A DNA stretch of 36,479 nucleotides from Candidatus Moranbacteria bacterium GW2011_GWC2_37_8 (GTDB taxonomy: Bacteria > Patescibacteriota > Minisyncoccia > Moranbacterales > GWC2-37-73). The translations under genes were made by a program, and so were the position numbers. Positions 1 to 7,508 of this stretch are shown here, piece after piece. The stretch is from contig LBTS01000016.1 in assembly GCA_000992165.1 (NCBI GenBank), positions 1 through 36,479 on the forward strand, written 5' to 3'. Numbering within the stretch: the first letter of the stretch is position 1; each line of letters begins with the position of its first letter. A model generated the notes under the pieces. It made no database searches, had not been told where the DNA came from, and saw only the letters and a program-made list of their open reading frames with translations.

Positions 1-5
1 TCATT

Positions 6-36
6 AAAAATCCCAGGAATTTCTGGGATTTTTGTT
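6..36. terminator. Rho-independent-type hairpin (AAAAATCCCAG..CTGGGATTTTT)
   Basis: Inverted repeat followed by T-run at window start. Confidence 0.7.
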
Positions 37-426
37 TGAAATATCCACCGTGTCATTCCGGACTTGATCCGGAATCCAGGATTTATTTCACTAATTAATA
101 TTATTTATATTAATTTTATCTGTACTTCTATTGTTATCGTATAGTTAAATTTACTTTTCTTTCTAGAAAGCAAAAGTAACAAAAGAAAGTCCCGCCCTTG
201 CTTGTTGCTGGGGCAAAAGCTTCGTTCCTTGCTAAAATTTTTACTGCGCCTCTCGGGTCGTCTCGCAAAAATTTTTACGCTCGTCTCTTGCTTTTTGCCG
301 GAGTTTATACCCGGAGGGTGCACTATCGCAAACGGGCGGATAGAATGCGAAATTCAGAAAGAGGAATACGGAATACAAAAAACGGAGCTAAGATAGCTGA
401 ACTCCGTTTTTATTTTTGAATCGATT

Positions 427-1764
427 TTAACCTCGTATTATCGAAAGAAGCTCGTCACGTTTTTCTTCCATTAATTCCTTCGTTTTTGCTTCAAGGTTTA
501 AACGTAATTTTGGTTCAGTATTAGATGCGCGAACATTAAACCACCAATCTGCAAAATCTATTCTAACACCATCTAATTCATCTATATTTCCATCAGCATA
601 TATTTCCTTAAGTTTATTCATCATGCCAATTTTATCTTCTACGTCTGAATTTATTTCTCCACTGTGACTATAGCGCTGAAGTTCATGAGTCAGTTCGGAC
701 ATTTTTTTACCAGATTCATTCATAAGATTCAATAGCGTCATTGCAGCCAATGTTGTCATTTCAGCTTTGGAATTTTCTTCAAAGAAATAATGTCCGGATA
801 GTTCTCCTGCAAAAATAGCACCTTCATTTCTCATTTGTCCCTTGATTAATGAATGACCAACTCTGCAACGATGAACAATTCCACCTGCTTCTTCAATAAC
901 TTCTTTTACAGCATTTGAAGATCTTAGATCCATAAGTATTATTGCTCCTGGAAATTTTTTCAATGCTTCTTTGGCAAGCAATGCTATGCCGAAATCCATG
1001 GGAACAATATCGCCGTTTTCATCTACAAATCCTATTCTGTCAGCATCTCCATCATAAGAAATCCCGAAATCTGCTTTTTCTGAAATAACTTTTTCTTGTA
1101 ATGCTTTTAATGTTTCCAGCTTCAATGGGTTTGCTTCATGATTTGGAAACGTACCATCTAGTTCTTCGAAAAGATAAATAGGTTCAATGTCATTCGGGAA
1201 TTTTTCATAGATGTCTTTATCAAGTGCACCAACTGAGTTGGCAAAATCAATAACTATCTTTTTCTTTCCAAGTCCTTTTTTAAAGAAGCTTGAGATGTAT
1301 TCGAAATATTGCAATTTTATATTGGTATCAATTTCGATATTTCCTGGTTTGTCATTTTTTTCGAAATTACCACTTAGGGCAAGGCTACTAATTTCTTCCA
1401 TACCGTTGCCTTCGCCAATTGGCACAGCATTTTTTCTGCACAATTTAAGGCCATTCCATTCGGATGTATTATGTGACGCTGTTATCATGACTCCAGCATC
1501 TACATCAAGATTCCAAGACGCATAATATACCATTGGAGTACTAACTAGACCGATATTTATCACATCAGATCCTTGTTCAGTAATTCCTCTCATTAGACCC
1601 TCGCTAATTTCCGGCGATGAACTGCGCATATCCATCCCGACAACAATCCTTTTTGCTTTTGTGAATTGAGCAATTGCTTGTCCAATTTTATAGGCATCTT
1701 GTCCATTTAGTTGTTCCGGATAAATTCCACGAATGTCGTAAGCTTTGAATATTCCTTGATCCAT
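427..1764 (-). CDS. Phosphomannomutase/phosphoglucomutase family
   Basis: ORF 427..1818; TASHNTSEWNGLKL active-site serine loop, DGDADRIG metal loop, C-terminal RASNTEPKLRLNLEA. Start likely at MDQGIFKAYDIRG (1764); upstream 18 codons are encoded by a repeat. Confidence 0.93.
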   Translation of the reverse strand: MDQGIFKAYDIRGIYPEQLNGQDAYKIGQAIAQFTKAKRIVVGMDMRSSSPEISEGLMRGITEQGSDVINIGLVSTPMVYYASWNLDVDAGVMITASHNTSEWNGLKLCRKNAVPIGEGNGMEEISSLALSGNFEKNDKPGNIEIDTNIKLQYFEYISSFFKKGLGKKKIVIDFANSVGALDKDIYEKFPNDIEPIYLFEELDGTFPNHEANPLKLETLKALQEKVISEKADFGISYDGDADRIGFVDENGDIVPMDFGIALLAKEALKKFPGAIILMDLRSSNAVKEVIEEAGGIVHRCRVGHSLIKGQMRNEGAIFAGELSGHYFFEENSKAEMTTLAAMTLLNLMNESGKKMSELTHELQRYSHSGEINSDVEDKIGMMNKLKEIYADGNIDELDGVRIDFADWWFNVRASNTEPKLRLNLEAKTKELMEEKRDELLSIIRG

Positions 1765-1768
1765 TTTT

Positions 1769-1831
1769 AGAATTATGAATTTAGAATTATGAATCATGAT
1801 TCCTGATTCGTAATTCATGATTCATCATGAA
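1769..1831. repeat. Heptameric GAATTAT/GAATCAT array with inverted half
   Basis: GAATTAT GAATTTA GAATTAT GAATCAT then GATTCCT GATTCGT AATTCAT GATTCAT. Confidence 0.85.
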
Positions 1832-1895
1832 TAATAGTTAAGAAGCATGTCTATTATAGCTGATTTAAATAAGCTGTTCAAGTATGGATACGAAA

Positions 1896-3995
1896 TTATT
1901 CAAGATGTATATCTTGCTGGAATTTTTCGAGCTGTTTTTGAAGCAGTGGGTATTTGCTGAGAGTCGGGCTGTCACTGAGAGTTTGCTCGGCGTAGTCACT
2001 GGCAATCTCGATAAGTTTCACATTGGTAATGTGCTGCATGGCGGCATCTGGAATTCCGGATTGGCGGGTGCCGAAAAATTCGCCAGGTCCTCGCAGTTTG
2101 AAATCTTCTTCGGCGATATCAAAGCCGCTGGAATACTGAACTAACGCTCCAAGGCGCTCCTTGGCTTTTAATGTGTTGCTGCCTGTAAAGAGGAAGCAAT
2201 AAGATTGATGCTCGCCGCGTCCAACACGACCTCGGAATTGATGAAGTTGTGCCAGACCGAAACGTTCGGCATCTTCAATGATGATGACACTAGCATTGGG
2301 AATGTCGATACCGACTTCAACCACGGATGTCGCTACTAAAATATCGTACTCTTTGTTTTTGAAAGCTGCCATGACAACCTCTTTTTCATTTGATTTTAAT
2401 TTTCCATGAAGTAGTCCTAATTTTAAATCGGGAAATATTTTTTTGGAAAGACGTTCGTGTTCTTCTGTTGCGGCTTTGAGTTCAGTCAAAACTTTGGACT
2501 GCTCGACCAAGGGGAAAATTATGAATGCTTGTCGGCCTGCTTTGATTTCATTCCTGATAAAATCATAAGTTTTCTCACGGCTTCTAGCTCCGACCATTTC
2601 CGTGATTATCGTTTTACGATTTTTGGGCATTTCATTCAGCACTGATAAATTAAGATTGCCAAAAAATGCCAGCGTCAAGGTTCTAGGAATTGGAGTCGCA
2701 GTCATTGAAAGAAGATGCGGAATTTTATCAGGCAAACCGTCGTTTATTTCTCCAATTCTTTGCTGAAGAAAGGCTCGCTGTCCCACGCCAAATCTGTGTT
2801 GCTCATCCACAATCACGAGTGCTAGATTTTTGAATTTAACAGTTTCTTGAATAAGGGCGTGAGTACCAATGACAATACTCGAATCATGAGTTATGAATTT
2901 TGAATCATGGATTTTCTTGCCTTGATTCTTGATTCTTGATTCTTGATTCGTTTCCTTATAGCTATTTGTTAGAACGCCTATTTTAATGTCGGGATAATTT
3001 TTTAGTAATTTACAGAAACTTATGTAGTGTTGCCTTGCTAAAACTTCAGTCGGAGCCATGATAGCTGTCTGAAATCCTTCATTGGCAGCAGCTAAACTTG
3101 CCATGGCTGCTACTACTGTTTTTCCACTTCCAACGTCGCCATTGAGAAGTCTATTCATCGGCATTGGTTTTTCTAAGTCTTTGAAAATTTGGAAAGCTGC
3201 TTTTCTTTGCGCATCGGTGAGTGAAAAGGGAAGTGAGGAAACGAATTTTTTTATGAAATTTTCATTAAAGGCAATTGTGACTGCGCTTTGTTTGTCCCAG
3301 GCAATCTTAACTCGCTGCGACGCAATTTGAACCAGATACATTTGTTGGAAAGCAAATCTTTTTTGGGCAAGCTCGTAATCTTTTTGCGTTTTGGGAAAAT
3401 GGATGAATTTGATTGCTTGGCTCAAATTAGGAAGATGAAGACCTCTCAAAATATTTTCCGGAATAGGATCCTTCATTTCATCGGCATGCTTGATTAATGA
3501 CTGGAGTTGCCAACGGATGAAGCGAGATGAGACGCCTTCGGTTTCAGGATAAATGGGAACAAGTCTTCCGGTGTTGGTCGGCTCGCGCGAAGAAAGTTCC
3601 CAAGCGGGGTTAGAAAAAAATAAGCCTTTCAAATCTTTGGAAATTTTTCCAGAAAGTCGCACCCCTTTGCCTTTGGTGAGTGAATCGCTGATATATGGCT
3701 GATTGAACCAAACGGCTCTGACAGAGCCTGTTTCATCGCTCACATAGCATTCTGTTATCATCATCTTCTTTTTCCAAGTGCGCACAACTTTGCTTTGAAT
3801 CACTTCGCCCATGACAGTAACAATTTCATTTTGAACTAAATCTGAAATATACGTCCTTTCGGAATAATCTTCGTATCTGAAAGGGAAGTGCATCAAAAGA
3901 TCCTCAATTGTCTTGAGATCAAGTTTGTCCAGAATTGGTCCATATTTATTTCCAATTCTTGGAACTTCGGAAAGTTTTGAATTGAGATTAAGCAT
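1896..3995 (-). CDS. recG: ATP-dependent DNA helicase RecG
   Basis: 699 aa; NGDVGSGKTVVA Walker A, DEQHRFGVGQR, SMTATPIPRTL, HQFRGRVGRG motifs; N-terminal wedge/OB region. Confidence 0.96.
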   Translation of the reverse strand: MLNLNSKLSEVPRIGNKYGPILDKLDLKTIEDLLMHFPFRYEDYSERTYISDLVQNEIVTVMGEVIQSKVVRTWKKKMMITECYVSDETGSVRAVWFNQPYISDSLTKGKGVRLSGKISKDLKGLFFSNPAWELSSREPTNTGRLVPIYPETEGVSSRFIRWQLQSLIKHADEMKDPIPENILRGLHLPNLSQAIKFIHFPKTQKDYELAQKRFAFQQMYLVQIASQRVKIAWDKQSAVTIAFNENFIKKFVSSLPFSLTDAQRKAAFQIFKDLEKPMPMNRLLNGDVGSGKTVVAAMASLAAANEGFQTAIMAPTEVLARQHYISFCKLLKNYPDIKIGVLTNSYKETNQESRIKNQGKKIHDSKFITHDSSIVIGTHALIQETVKFKNLALVIVDEQHRFGVGQRAFLQQRIGEINDGLPDKIPHLLSMTATPIPRTLTLAFFGNLNLSVLNEMPKNRKTIITEMVGARSREKTYDFIRNEIKAGRQAFIIFPLVEQSKVLTELKAATEEHERLSKKIFPDLKLGLLHGKLKSNEKEVVMAAFKNKEYDILVATSVVEVGIDIPNASVIIIEDAERFGLAQLHQFRGRVGRGEHQSYCFLFTGSNTLKAKERLGALVQYSSGFDIAEEDFKLRGPGEFFGTRQSGIPDAAMQHITNVKLIEIASDYAEQTLSDSPTLSKYPLLQKQLEKFQQDIHLE
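2881..2950. repeat. In-frame heptameric GAATCAA/GATTCAT array inside recG
   Basis: Minus strand GAATCAA x4, spacer, CATGATTCAAAATTCATAACTCATGATTC; encodes NQESRIKNQGKKIHDSKFITHDS. Confidence 0.85.
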
Positions 3996-4048
3996 AGACT
4001 AAGTATATATCATCAACTATTTTGCATCTAGTGATATTTTTGGAATAA

Positions 4049-4080
4049 AAAACCCCAGCGCCAAATGCGACGCCGGGGTG
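4049..4080 (-). terminator. Terminator of the 4095-4325 gene
   Basis: CCCCGGCGTCGCATTTGGCGCTGGGGTTTTTT on minus strand. Confidence 0.75.
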
Positions 4081-4094
4081 AATTGCTGTGCGGA

Positions 4095-4325
4095 CTAGTA
4101 GATTCTCTGCCGTTTTCTTTCGGGAGTGCCCTCTCTCCTAGCCTTCTCAGCCTCCTCTCTGTTGCTCACTTTGATGTGCCTAAACCTTTCAAAGCGCTCA
4201 TCGTGCGCTTCCTTCAGTTCCATTCGCGCTCTTTTGATTGCAGGCGAATCTTTCGGTTCAGGTACAACTCTCGGTGTTTGCCACAACATCAGTGCAGGTG
4301 TAGGGGTCTTCTTTTCATTAGACAT
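4095..4325 (-). CDS. Small charged hypothetical protein (76 aa)
   Basis: ATG preceded by AAAGGAGCATAAGG SD-like sequence; followed by terminator. Confidence 0.6.
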   Translation of the reverse strand: MSNEKKTPTPALMLWQTPRVVPEPKDSPAIKRARMELKEAHDERFERFRHIKVSNREEAEKARREGTPERKRQRIY

Positions 4326-4456
4326 CCTTATGCTCCTTTAATGCTATGATTTGGGCGCTGGGCCCTGAGAAAATGAGTTTGAAACCTAAAAGAACTTGAT
4401 TATCTATTATACTCTAAATATAACAAAAAGTCAAGTTCTTTCATGGCGGCTATGAT

Positions 4457-4475
4457 GTGTGCTTGGCAGGAATCG
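4457..4475. repeat. Copy of tRNA-Arg 3' end
   Basis: gtgtgcttggcaggaatcg identical to 4635-4653. Confidence 0.85.
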
Positions 4476-4632
4476 GCCTCGACTAAATTTTTGCCGTCGC
4501 AAAAATTTGTCTGGCCACCGCCTCGCATTTTTGTCTGCTGACAAAAATTGCTCCGGCGTTCAATTCCTGGCGTGAGTGAAATCGTTCACTCACTCCAAGC
4601 GCACAAACAAACCCGCCTTTCGGCGATATTTT

Positions 4633-4708
4633 TGGTGTGCTTGGCAGGAATCGAACCTGCGACCTTTCGGACCGCAACCGGACGCTCTATCCACTGAGCT
4701 ACAAGCAC
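4633..4708 (-). tRNA. tRNA-Arg (anticodon GCG), CCA encoded
   Basis: GTGCTTG TA GCTC..GAGC G TCCGG TTGCGGT CCGAA AGGTC GCAGG TTCGATT CCTGC CAAGCAC A CCA cloverleaf. Confidence 0.9.
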
Positions 4709-4786
4709 TTTTACTGTTGGCGGATATTCAGCTAACAAAAGTCAGTATACTATAAATAATAGAAAAAGCAACCCCTGGTGAAGACT

Positions 4787-4869
4787 TGAATTAAGAATCA
4801 TGAATTAAGAATCATGAGAAATTAAATTCCTGCATTCCGTGATTCATGATTCATAATTCTTGATTCATG
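4787..4869. repeat. Heptameric GAATTAA/GAATCAT inverted-pair array
   Basis: GAATTAAGAATCATGAATTAAGAATCATGAG .. GTGATTCATGATTCATAATTCTTGATTCATG. Confidence 0.85.
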
Positions 4870-4871
4870 CA

Positions 4872-5423
4872 TTAGATATGCAGTACTCTTTCCAATGTAT
4901 CAATAAGACTGATGTCTTGTTTTATTTCAGGAATATAGGATATTATGAATTCGCGCAATTTTACTGGATCTTCGCCATGAAGCGGGATGTGAACGTAGGG
5001 AAGCATAGACGCTTTAGTGTGCAAACTTATGATTTTTATATTAGGCTCTTCATAGAAAATCCAAAAGGAATAAATATTTTCGAAGTCATAGAGTTGATTA
5101 TCAGCCAGGATTCCCTTGGTGGTGACGGCAAAGTTAACAATGCGGGGATCTTTTTGGAGATATATGAAGCCAATAATTCCTAATAGGATAAAAGTGATAG
5201 CCATTATGGGGCTATTGGTATAAAGTGCATAAGCTACAATTAGTGAAATAAAGACGGCGCCAATGAGATACCAGCGGGCAGATTTTTCATAAACTTCAAA
5301 CTCCGGGGCTCTCCAAGTGTGCAAAATTTCACCAATATTTTGCTGCGGCTCCTCGATATTTTCTTGGTCGGCTGCTGATTGCTGCTTATGTATTATTTCG
5401 TATGATTTAGGGTTAAATGACAT
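4872..5423 (-). CDS. Hypothetical membrane protein (183 aa, two predicted TM segments)
   Basis: Hydrophobic stretches YLIGAVFISLIVAYALY and IMAITFILLGIIGFIYL. Confidence 0.75.
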   Translation of the reverse strand: MSFNPKSYEIIHKQQSAADQENIEEPQQNIGEILHTWRAPEFEVYEKSARWYLIGAVFISLIVAYALYTNSPIMAITFILLGIIGFIYLQKDPRIVNFAVTTKGILADNQLYDFENIYSFWIFYEEPNIKIISLHTKASMLPYVHIPLHGEDPVKLREFIISYIPEIKQDISLIDTLERVLHI

Positions 5424-5468
5424 AGTATAATGATTGTTAACTTTTGCTTAATTTTAGCATATTTACAA

Positions 5469-5507
5469 TAAAAAAAGAACTTGCTTTAAAAACAAGTTCT
5501 TTTTTAA
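5469..5507. terminator. Bidirectional terminator
   Basis: AAAAAAGAACTTG CTTTAAAAA CAAGTTCTTTTTT. Confidence 0.8.
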
Positions 5508-5529
5508 ATTTGAGGAAGCGAAGAGATTC
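5498..5529. repeat. Copy of tRNA-Ser 3' end plus flank
   Basis: tcttttttaaatttgaggaagcgaagagattc; 31/32 match to 5611-5642. Confidence 0.85.
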
Positions 5530-5625
5530 CTTCTCGCTCCGACTCGAAGTCTGGGCGCTACACACAGAATGCTCGTATTTCTCGCATCCTACTCGCGCCC
5601 TTCGAATCTCTCTTTTTTAATTTTG

Positions 5626-5710
5626 AGGAAGCGAAGAGATTCGAACTCTTGATGGGTCGCCCCATGACAGTTTTCAAGACTGTTGCCTTCAACCACTCGG
5701 CCACGCTTCC
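5626..5710 (-). tRNA. tRNA-Ser (UGA)
   Basis: Class II cloverleaf GGAAGCG..CAGTC TTGAAAA CTG.. long variable arm ..CGCTTCC. Confidence 0.92.
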
Positions 5711-5719
5711 AGGTATATG

Positions 5720-5806
5720 CGGAGAAGGAGGGATTCGAACCCTCGAGGGGTTTTACCCCCTGCCTCGTTAGCAATGAGGTGCTTTCGGCCTCTCAGCCAC
5801 CTCTCC
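5720..5806 (-). tRNA. tRNA-Ser (GCU)
   Basis: GGAGAGGTGGCTGAGAGGCCGAAAGCACCTCATTGCTAACGAGGC.. long variable arm ..GGGTTCGAATCCCTCCTTCTCC. Confidence 0.93.
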
Positions 5807-5854
5807 ATAATATACGAATATCATAATAACAAATAAATAAATAAATATCAATAG

Positions 5855-6055
5855 CTCATATAAAAGGTTATTATCAAGCGAAGTGAGCGAAATGAAAAAT
5901 TAATATTTTTCATTTCCGAGCGCCTGCCCGAAACGCTTCGCGTATCGAAGCGGGCGGGAGCGCAGATATCAAAAGGTTTAATACCTCGCAGCTCTACTGC
6001 GTGAGCCCAAAGGGTCCAGAGCTCTGCCCTGGGGTATGATACCTTTTATTTAAAG
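5855..6055. repeat. Nested inverted-repeat, partly GC-rich intergenic element
   Basis: GAAATGAAAAAT TAAT ATTTTTCATTTC perfect dyad; CGCCTGCCCG..CGGGCGGGAGCG; AAAAGGTTTAATACCTC..GGGGTATGATACCTTTT. Confidence 0.6.
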
Positions 6056-6060
6056 TTAAT

Positions 6061-6087
6061 AAAAAGGCGCGCTGGTTGCAGCGCGCC
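6061..6087 (-). terminator. Terminator of receiver-like gene
   Basis: GGCGCGCTG CAAC CAGCGCGCC TTTTT on minus strand. Confidence 0.85.
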
Positions 6088-6118
6088 AATATCAAATTAT
6101 CATCTTTTTAACCCTGGT

Positions 6119-6511
6119 TCATTTTTGCGATCGAGCCTTTCTATTTAGTATTGCATTGCTTAAGGCTATATCTATAGTCTTGAAGTTTGTAATAGGCTTT
6201 TGAACAAATGCAACTCCAAGAGTATTACATAGAAGTTCGTCTAGTGGCTCGCATGATGAAATTATAATTTCATCATCTTTATGTCGTTTTCTTAACCATT
6301 CAATCAGATCTAAAGCATTTGTATTTAAAATTTCAACACTTAATAAAATAGCATCTATTTTATTTCCCTCATTACTCTTAAGGAGCGAAAGCGCTTCCTC
6401 GGTGTTTTCGGCAACAATCGTTTGGAATCCAAGGCATTTGAGAAGTTTTGGTAAAACCTCTCTGTCACACTTTTTGGCTTCAACTAATAAAACTTTGCCT
6501 ATGGTTTCCAT
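6119..6511 (-). CDS. Receiver-domain-like protein, acceptor Asp apparently lost
   Basis: KVLLVEAKKCDREVLPKLLKCLGFQTIVAENTEEALSLL..IDAILLSVEI..VAFVQKPI; SD-like GGGAGGG upstream. Confidence 0.75.
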   Translation of the reverse strand: METIGKVLLVEAKKCDREVLPKLLKCLGFQTIVAENTEEALSLLKSNEGNKIDAILLSVEILNTNALDLIEWLRKRHKDDEIIISSCEPLDELLCNTLGVAFVQKPITNFKTIDIALSNAILNRKARSQK

Positions 6512-6784
6512 GATACCCTCCCTTTTTTTTGATGGTCAAAAGTGCTTGAATTATATTTTCTAATAATTTAAAACAACTGATTTTTATTCAGAACCTTAAT
6601 AGTCATACTCAAGTCCGTTTAAAATATTTCAGATATTTGTGTATGTTGTATAAATAAGTTATGCACTTGTGTTAATATATTATTATTAAAATAGGTATAG
6701 ATTATGAATCTTTGGCTATAATAAGCCAATAAATGCAATAATATTATTAATTTAGTTGTGTATATTGTGTGCATAACATTTGGC

Positions 6785-6813
6785 TTGATGGGATATTGCA
6801 AAAAATGTATAAT
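6785..6813 (+). promoter_or_regulatory. Sigma70-type promoter for lexA-like gene
   Basis: TTGATG - 17 bp - TATAAT, 6 bp before ATG at 6820. Confidence 0.6.
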
Positions 6814-6819
6814 GGGCAA

Positions 6820-7491
6820 ATGACGCAAAAAAAATCTCAAAATTTAACATCAAAACAAAAAAAGGTATACGATTTTATCTGTGCTTGTATAGAGAAAAAT
6901 AATATTTCTCCAACTATAACCGAGCTGGCTGAATATCTTAAAGTTTCTTCACTTAGAACAGTTACGCAATATTTGGAAAGCTTGGAAAAAAAGGAATTGA
7001 TCGTGAGACTTCGCGGGGTGGGTCGCGGAATCAGGCTTGCTAAGATTAAAGACTTGGTCACTGAGACGGTGATGCTTCCTGTTGTGAGCGCAGCTGGGTG
7101 CGACAATATGAATGTTTTTGCGCAGCAATCTTTTGATGAATTCATAACCCTGGACCGAGAATTCTTGAAAGGTTGCGACCGCGAAAAAGTTGTAGCTTTT
7201 AGAGCCATGGGAGATTCTATGCTTGACGCCGGTATTGAAACTGGCGATTTGGTTTTGACTGAGATTACAACTGATATCAATCAAAAAGATAAGGTAGTGG
7301 CGATTGTTGATGGAATGGCACTTATCAAGCAAATCAATTTTTCAGCTAATGCTGTGATTCTTGCGCCCATGTCACATGACCCGCAATATCGACCGATTAT
7401 CATGAGGCGCGATTTTCAAGTTTTTGGGAAAGTGATTGAGGTGATAAAAAATTCTTTTGGCGGAGAAGAATTAGTTTATGAAAGTTTATAA
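6820..7491 (+). CDS. lexA: LexA-like repressor (S24 autoprotease)
   Basis: LTSKQKKVYDFICACIEKNNISPTITELAEYL N-terminal wHTH; AAGC cleavage site; GDSMLDAGI Ser; KQ Lys region ALIKQI. ORF track start 6769; internal ATG 6820 preferred. Confidence 0.88.
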   Translation: MTQKKSQNLTSKQKKVYDFICACIEKNNISPTITELAEYLKVSSLRTVTQYLESLEKKELIVRLRGVGRGIRLAKIKDLVTETVMLPVVSAAGCDNMNVFAQQSFDEFITLDREFLKGCDREKVVAFRAMGDSMLDAGIETGDLVLTEITTDINQKDKVVAIVDGMALIKQINFSANAVILAPMSHDPQYRPIIMRRDFQVFGKVIEVIKNSFGGEELVYESL

Positions 7492-7508
7492 TAAAGAACC
7501 AAACAAAA

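Noticed and set aside
105-419. Three small ORFs at window start
   Set aside because: Located in GC-rich palindromic repeat DNA; low-complexity products, no SD.
4457-4708. Integrated phage or integrative element at tRNA-Arg
   Set aside because: Direct repeats only about 178 bp apart and no integrase or cargo; reported only as a tail-copy phenomenon.
6837-7280. Antisense ORF opposite the lexA-like gene (147 aa), and other shadow ORFs such as 34524-35177 and 33930-34286
   Set aside because: Mirror ORFs of well-supported conserved genes; no family motifs or start signals.
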